Source: an uncultured Veillonella sp. (GTDB lineage: Bacteria; Bacillota; Negativicutes; Veillonellales; Veillonellaceae). From it: a stretch of 10,296 bases of DNA. Made by a program: the position numbers and the translations under genes. Shown here piece by piece: positions 7,411-10,296 of this stretch; position 1 is the first letter of the stretch; each line of letters starts with the position of its first letter. The stretch lies in NCBI GenBank assembly GCA_900552445.1, contig URZS01000017.1:1-10296 (forward strand), written 5' to 3'. The notes under the pieces are model-generated. The model ran no database searches. It had not been told where the DNA came from and worked only from the letters and a program-made list of their open reading frames with translations.

Positions 7411-7416
7411 TATAAT
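7411..7416 (+). promoter_or_regulatory. Candidate -10 box of the LysR-type regulator gene
   Basis: TATAAT is a perfect -10 match about 70 bases before the ATG at 7482, but no good -35 lies 16-18 bases upstream (ATTATA at 7388-7393). A weak -35 fits a promoter governed by proteins bound at the TTCATGAA repeats just upstream. In such AT-rich sequence other TATA-like hexamers exist (TATAGT at 7432), so the assignment is tentative. Confidence 0.4.
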
Positions 7417-7481
7417 ATAGTAAATGATATGTATAGTTAAAAGTAAGAAGTTACTATTAGTATATAACAGAGGTGACTAAA

Positions 7482-8387
7482 ATGGCAGTATCTGCAGATT
7501 TATATAGAACCTTTTTAGGGGTAGGCTTATATTTATCCTTTTCTCGTGCTGCAAAAGAATTAGGCGTATCCCAATCCGCCATCAGCCAAAGCATTAAACA
7601 ATTAGAAGGGGAACTCAATATGCCTCTTTTCGTGCGCACTACAAAATCTGTAGGGTTCACGCCAGAAGGTAAAGAATTGTTTGATACGGTAGCTAAAGCG
7701 TTTTCCATTCTTGATAATGGGGTGACTCAATTACAAGAACGTGTTAGCCAAGCTTATGAAAGTTTGAATTTAGCTGCTACAGATACTTTATGTCGCCATT
7801 TCTTATTGCCTTATTTCCATAAATGGCAATTGCAAGAAAGTGAAATCGGTCTGCATATCATCAACCGTCCATCTCCTGATTGCGTAGAGTTAGTACTTAA
7901 CAAAGAAGCACAATTAGCAGTGGTTAATGATTATGAAGGTTTGCGTGATAATCCACAATTAGAAGTGACTACGCTTGCTACGATTCAAGACGTCTTCGTT
8001 GGGGGGCCTGACTATAAAGGGGCAGGGTTCTTCGATCAAGGTCGTCTGCTTAACGAGCCTATTTTGCTCTTGCATAAAGGTTCTGCGAGCCGTACCTTCT
8101 TCGATGAAGTTACCCATGGTGCATGTCGTAAACCTCGTTTTGAACTTGGTAGCGTCGATGTATTGCTAGACCTTGTGGAAATCAATATGGGGATTTCCAT
8201 GTTGCCTAATCACGTGGTACAACAAAAGGTGCAAGAAGGATCTATCGTTCGTATCGATACAGATATTCCTGTACCGACTCGCGACATTGTACTTGTACGC
8301 TCTCGTTTGGTACCTCAATCTGAAGGGGCTGCGCGCTTTACATCTTTACTTGTTAACCGTGAAAGCACTCGCGATAAAATTCTATAA
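7482..8387 (+). CDS. LysR-type transcriptional regulator
   Basis: The 301-residue protein has the usual LysR family length and layout. The N-terminal winged helix-turn-helix (about 5-65) contains FSRAAKELGVSQSAISQSIK (20-39), LEGELNMPLFVRTTKSVGFT (41-60) and PEGKELF (61-67). A linker helix (about 68-93) follows, then an effector-binding domain (about 94-300) with the typical VEINMGISMLPNHVV (232-246). These cytosolic regulators bind DNA as tetramers and respond to a small molecule; the ligand is not recognisable here. The ATG at 7482 is chosen because AGAGGTGA (7469-7476) lies five bases upstream. A GTG at 7473 is in frame but sits inside that ribosome binding site. The gene is divergent from purL, which it might control in addition to itself, though no purine link for the family member is visible. 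It ends in its own terminator, so it is not co-transcribed with xpt. Confidence 0.93.
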   Translation: MAVSADLYRTFLGVGLYLSFSRAAKELGVSQSAISQSIKQLEGELNMPLFVRTTKSVGFTPEGKELFDTVAKAFSILDNGVTQLQERVSQAYESLNLAATDTLCRHFLLPYFHKWQLQESEIGLHIINRPSPDCVELVLNKEAQLAVVNDYEGLRDNPQLEVTTLATIQDVFVGGPDYKGAGFFDQGRLLNEPILLLHKGSASRTFFDEVTHGACRKPRFELGSVDVLLDLVEINMGISMLPNHVVQQKVQEGSIVRIDTDIPVPTRDIVLVRSRLVPQSEGAARFTSLLVNRESTRDKIL

Positions 8388-8395
8388 TAATAAAG

Positions 8396-8430
8396 CACAC
8401 TTTATGAATTTTCATAAAGTGTGTCTTTTT
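8396..8430 (+). terminator. Intrinsic terminator after the LysR-type gene
   Basis: CACACTTTATGAA and TTCATAAAGTGTG form a stem of up to 13 bp (about 11 bp with a realistic 6-nt loop), followed by TCTTTTT. It starts 9 bases after the stop codon. The stem also includes ATGAA/TTCAT, as in the regulator's upstream region, probably by chance. Confidence 0.85.
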
Positions 8431-8611
8431 ATATTTTAGGCTAGGGCTTTCTGTGCTATATTATATAGTTATAAAGCTGTTACATCTTGTGATTAAAGAT
8501 AGGAAGTTTTTAAGGCTTCCTTAAGATGATTTTACTAAGCTAAGATGATTTTACTAAGCTGTTTGATGCGATTTTCGCTAGCCGCATTATAAGACTTTTG
8601 CCAGATATAGG
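8431..8611. other. Non-coding gap upstream of the xpt promoter
   Basis: No convincing gene is present. Visible structure: a 6-bp inverted repeat AGGAAG/CTTCCT (8501-8506 with 8516-8521), the 19-bp tandem duplication just after it, and ATGCG/CGCAT (8566-8570 with 8583-8587), which encloses and competes with GCGA-TTT-TCGC. None of the conserved purine-riboswitch strings (such as GTTTCTACC) is found, and no T-run terminator precedes xpt. If transcription started further upstream than the promoter proposed at 8612, these elements would form a structured leader. Confidence 0.4.
8522..8560. repeat. Exact 19-bp tandem duplication upstream of xpt
   Basis: TAAGATGATTTTACTAAGC is present twice back to back (8522-8540 and 8541-8559), with the next base (T8560) also matching. 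The copies are identical, which suggests a recent slippage duplication that may vary in copy number between strains. It lies about 50 bp before the proposed xpt -35. Confidence 0.9.
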
Positions 8612-8641
8612 TTGACCCTAAGGGGTTATTTACGTTAAAAT
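8612..8641 (+). promoter_or_regulatory. Candidate promoter of the xpt operon
   Basis: TTGACC (8612-8617), an 18-base spacer and TAAAAT (8636-8641) each match the sigma-A consensus at five of six positions. Transcription would start near 8648, leaving a leader of about 24 nt with no room for a riboswitch. The palindrome ACCC-TAAG-GGGT (8615-8626) overlaps the -35 and spacer and is a candidate repressor site. Confidence 0.55.
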
Positions 8642-8671
8642 TTAAAGATAGTTATGCGGAGGTATAAGCAC

Positions 8672-9247
8672 ATGGAATTATTAAAAAAGCGCATTCGTGA
8701 AGAGGGTATTGTCCTCAATAATCGGGTGCTAAAAGTAGATGGCTTTTTGAACCATCAAATCGATCCACAATTGTTTAAAGCTATCGGTAAAGAAATCGCG
8801 GATCGTTACCGTGATGCAGGTGTGCAACGTATTGTTACCATTGAAGCATCTGGTATTGCGTTGGCTTTGATGGCTGCTCTTGAGCTCGACGTGCCATTGG
8901 TATTTGCGCGTAAGAAAAAATCTATCCTTATGGTAGATGATGTATATCATAGTGTGGTGTACTCTTATACAAAAGAAGAAAACTACGATATTACTATTTC
9001 CAAAAAATTCTTGCCAGCTGGTGAAAAAGTATTGATTATTGATGACTTCTTGGCATCTGGTGAAGCAGCTATGGGCCTTGCTAAATTAGTTCAAGATGCA
9101 GGCGACACAGTAGTAGGTATGGCCATTGCTATTGAAAAATCCTTCCAACCTGGTCGTGAACGCCTTGAAAATGCAGGTTACCGCGGAGAGTCTTTAGTTC
9201 GCATTAAAGAATTTAAAGACAATGGCTGTGTATTTATCGAAGACTAA
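8672..9247 (+). CDS. xpt: Xanthine phosphoribosyltransferase
   Basis: The 191-residue protein matches Bacillus subtilis Xpt (194 residues) along its length. This cytosolic salvage enzyme joins xanthine to PRPP to give XMP, which feeds GMP synthesis. Seen: LNNRVLKVDGFLNHQIDP (15-32), IVTIEASGIALA (54-65), PLVFARKKKS (75-84), the PRPP-binding loop VLIIDDFLASGEA (120-132) and IEKSFQPGRERLENAGY (154-170). The ATG at 8672 follows GGAGG (8658-8662) with 9-base spacing and starts MELLKKRI as in Bacillus. An in-frame ATG at 8654 lies upstream of that ribosome binding site and is rejected. In B. subtilis xpt heads an operon with a guanine riboswitch; none is recognisable here, so control must differ. 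It is the first gene of a probable three-gene operon with two unknown proteins, the next gene starting 26 bases after its stop. Confidence 0.95.
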   Translation: MELLKKRIREEGIVLNNRVLKVDGFLNHQIDPQLFKAIGKEIADRYRDAGVQRIVTIEASGIALALMAALELDVPLVFARKKKSILMVDDVYHSVVYSYTKEENYDITISKKFLPAGEKVLIIDDFLASGEAAMGLAKLVQDAGDTVVGMAIAIEKSFQPGRERLENAGYRGESLVRIKEFKDNGCVFIED

Positions 9248-9273
9248 TGGTCTGATTATTTGTAGAGGGAATT

Positions 9274-9720
9274 ATGAATCAAAAAGCAGAAAAATTCGAC
9301 TTACTTGTTGCTGATCTGAATAAAGGTGGCAACTCTTGGTTTACAAAGGAAGAAATGACAGACGACCTTCATACTGTTGTGTACCACGGCCGTTTGGATG
9401 TTCATAATCATAGCTTGCCTGTATTCATCGTTGTGGATGATTCTGCATTCTCCTATGCACGTATAGCTATCACAACTACATCTATTGATGAAAAAGTAAT
9501 TCCTGCTGTATTAAAAGAGCTCAACACATTAAACCAAGATTACAAAGTATCCAAATATTATGTAAGCACTGAAGATAACAATATCTACATGGACGTATCT
9601 GTTCCTGGCTTGACTGAACAATTCGATCCTACTGTAGTAGTAAATCTTTTGCTTGAAGTAGTCCAACCACATTTAGATGCTGTACATAAAGGCATTCTTA
9701 AAGTAGCTGGTTTAGCTTAA
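9274..9720 (+). CDS. Small acidic protein of unknown function, first of a paralogous pair
   Basis: The 148-residue product is not recognised with confidence. It has no signal peptide, membrane segment or cysteine. A predicted alpha/beta fold is suggested by strands at LPVFIVVDDSAFSYARIAIT (48-67) and KYYVSTEDNNIYMDVSV (94-110), and by a C-terminal helix after FDPT (117-120). It is clearly related to the next gene: both start MN.KA..FD, share TVVY, the hydrophobic strand ending in VVDDS or ILDNS, and a late YYV...D..IYMD-like hairpin. The pattern is reminiscent of YbjN-domain proteins (small folds resembling type III secretion chaperones), but this is only a suggestion. AGAGGG (9264-9269) precedes the ATG by 4 bases. 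It follows xpt by 26 bases with no terminator between, so it is likely co-transcribed. Confidence 0.85.
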   Translation: MNQKAEKFDLLVADLNKGGNSWFTKEEMTDDLHTVVYHGRLDVHNHSLPVFIVVDDSAFSYARIAITTTSIDEKVIPAVLKELNTLNQDYKVSKYYVSTEDNNIYMDVSVPGLTEQFDPTVVVNLLLEVVQPHLDAVHKGILKVAGLA

Positions 9721-9731
9721 TAGAGGTTGTT

Positions 9732-10172
9732 ATGAATCCTAAAGCATTATTATTTGATAAGTTTTTGAAAGAAGAAGAAATTACATCCTTTGAACGTAAG
9801 GATTTTGATGATGAGGACGGCACTGTCGTATATCGCTCTTACATCAAATCTCCATTGTGGGATATGCCTTTATTCGTCATTCTTGATAACAGTATTTATA
9901 GTGTCATTCGTTTAGTATTGGGCCCTGAAAAGGTAACGGCACAAAACATGGCTGCCTTAAATGCGTTGATCAATCGGGATAATGCGACTTACAAAAACTA
10001 TAAACTCTATATTGATGAACAAGATTCTAGCCTATACTTGGATTGTGTATATATGTGTGGTGATGATGCGTTCGAGCCGGCATTGATGTATGCGTTGATG
10101 TCTTCTATCGTAGATTACATCCCTGAATCTGTAGGTGAATTAAAAGCCGCTTTTGAAAGTGGTACTCACTAA
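9732..10172 (+). CDS. Small acidic protein of unknown function, second of a paralogous pair
   Basis: The 146-residue product aligns end to end with the preceding protein: TVVY (31-34), MPLFVILDNSIYSVIRLVL (45-63), a tyrosine-rich strand pair YKLYIDEQDSSLYLDCVY (90-107), then FEPA (114-117) and a C-terminal helix. Sequence divergence is considerable, so the duplication is old. It is soluble, acidic and lacks known catalytic motifs; a YbjN-like fold is possible but unproven. It may form a heterodimer with its neighbour. AGAGG (9722-9726) lies five bases before the ATG, and only 11 bases separate it from the previous stop codon, so the two genes are translated from one transcript. A strong terminator follows. 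Confidence 0.85.
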   Translation: MNPKALLFDKFLKEEEITSFERKDFDDEDGTVVYRSYIKSPLWDMPLFVILDNSIYSVIRLVLGPEKVTAQNMAALNALINRDNATYKNYKLYIDEQDSSLYLDCVYMCGDDAFEPALMYALMSSIVDYIPESVGELKAAFESGTH

Positions 10173-10217
10173 TTAATAGTAACTACAAATTAAGTGGTCA
10201 AATGTTCGGAAACATAT

Positions 10218-10258
10218 AAAAGAGGATAACCTGTTATTACATGGGTTATCCTCTTTTT
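10218..10258 (+). terminator. Intrinsic terminator of the xpt operon
   Basis: AAAAGAGGATAACC pairs with GGTTATCCTCTTTT over 14 bp with a 12-nt loop, ending in a run of five T's. The A-run on the left side means it could also serve a gene coming from the right on the minus strand. A small ATGTT-CGGA-AACAT hairpin (10202-10215) lies just before it. Confidence 0.88.
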
Positions 10259-10260
10259 GT

Positions 10261-10293
10261 GTTATTCAATAAGTCGTATTAATAGCGAATAAC
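10261..10293. repeat. Inverted repeat at the window's right edge
   Basis: GTTATTC (10261-10267) and GAATAAC (10287-10293) are exact complements separated by 19 bases. There is no GC-rich stem or T-run, and the window ends three bases later, so its role cannot be judged. It may belong to the 3' end or downstream region of a neighbouring gene. Confidence 0.35.
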
Positions 10294-10296
10294 ATG

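Noticed and set aside
8173-8439. Open frame in another frame over the 3' end of the LysR-type gene and its terminator
   Set aside because: It runs through the terminator hairpin and has atypical composition, so it is a shadow of the regulator gene.
8545-8592. A 15-codon hydrophobic open frame (MILLSCLMRFSLAAL) upstream of xpt
   Set aside because: No Shine-Dalgarno sequence precedes it, and it starts inside the tandem duplication. A leader peptide is possible, but nothing supports it.
10261-10296. Possible 3' end of a convergent minus-strand gene at the right edge
   Set aside because: All three minus-strand frames reach a stop within these 36 bases, so no frame can be chosen and no protein can be recognised.
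1-10296. CRISPR array, insertion sequence, phage or defence genes
   Set aside because: No regularly spaced repeats, transposase motifs, terminal inverted repeats or nuclease motifs were seen on either strand.

Overview
The window looks like a chromosomal segment of a low-GC, strictly anaerobic Firmicute of the Negativicutes, most likely Veillonella or a close relative. This is inferred from AT-rich intergenic DNA, strong AGGAGG-type ribosome binding sites, a flavodiiron protein, a single-chain PurL of the ~1250-residue type, and a Bacillus-like Xpt. No database search was possible, so the genus is a judgement. There is no sign of a phage, transposon, CRISPR array or other mobile island. Most of the window is core metabolism, and I did not find a clear new system.

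Layout. Positions 2-622 (+) hold the C-terminal two thirds of an amino-acid ABC transporter substrate-binding protein. A near-perfect inverted repeat (634-669) that contains an extended -10 box follows, then mmuM (699-1724, +), a homocysteine S-methyltransferase. Next come two hairpin terminators, a minus-strand tRNA-Ser(GGA) with its own consensus promoter (1838-1988), and on the minus strand fprA (2074-3309, flavodiiron oxidoreductase) and purL (3473-7213, FGAM synthase). Each minus-strand gene has its own promoter and terminator. A ~270-bp divergent region (7214-7481) separates purL from a LysR-type regulator gene (7482-8387, +). That region carries a dense cluster of TTCAT/ATGAA motifs. 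After the regulator's terminator, a 284-bp gap with a 19-bp tandem duplication leads to a probable operon: xpt (8672-9247, xanthine phosphoribosyltransferase) and two tandem paralogous small proteins of unknown function (9274-9720 and 9732-10172). The operon is closed by a strong terminator (10218-10258).

How the genes fit together. purL (de novo purine synthesis) and xpt (purine salvage) give the right half a purine theme, but neither leader shows a purine riboswitch. Both promoters carry a short CCC-(A/T)AA-GGG palindrome that could be a shared operator; this is weak evidence. The LysR regulator may autoregulate and possibly affect purL; its ligand is unknown. mmuM and the binding protein suggest amino-acid scavenging on the left side. 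fprA fits protection of an anaerobe against oxygen or nitric oxide. The most open question is the role of the two paralogous small proteins co-transcribed with xpt.
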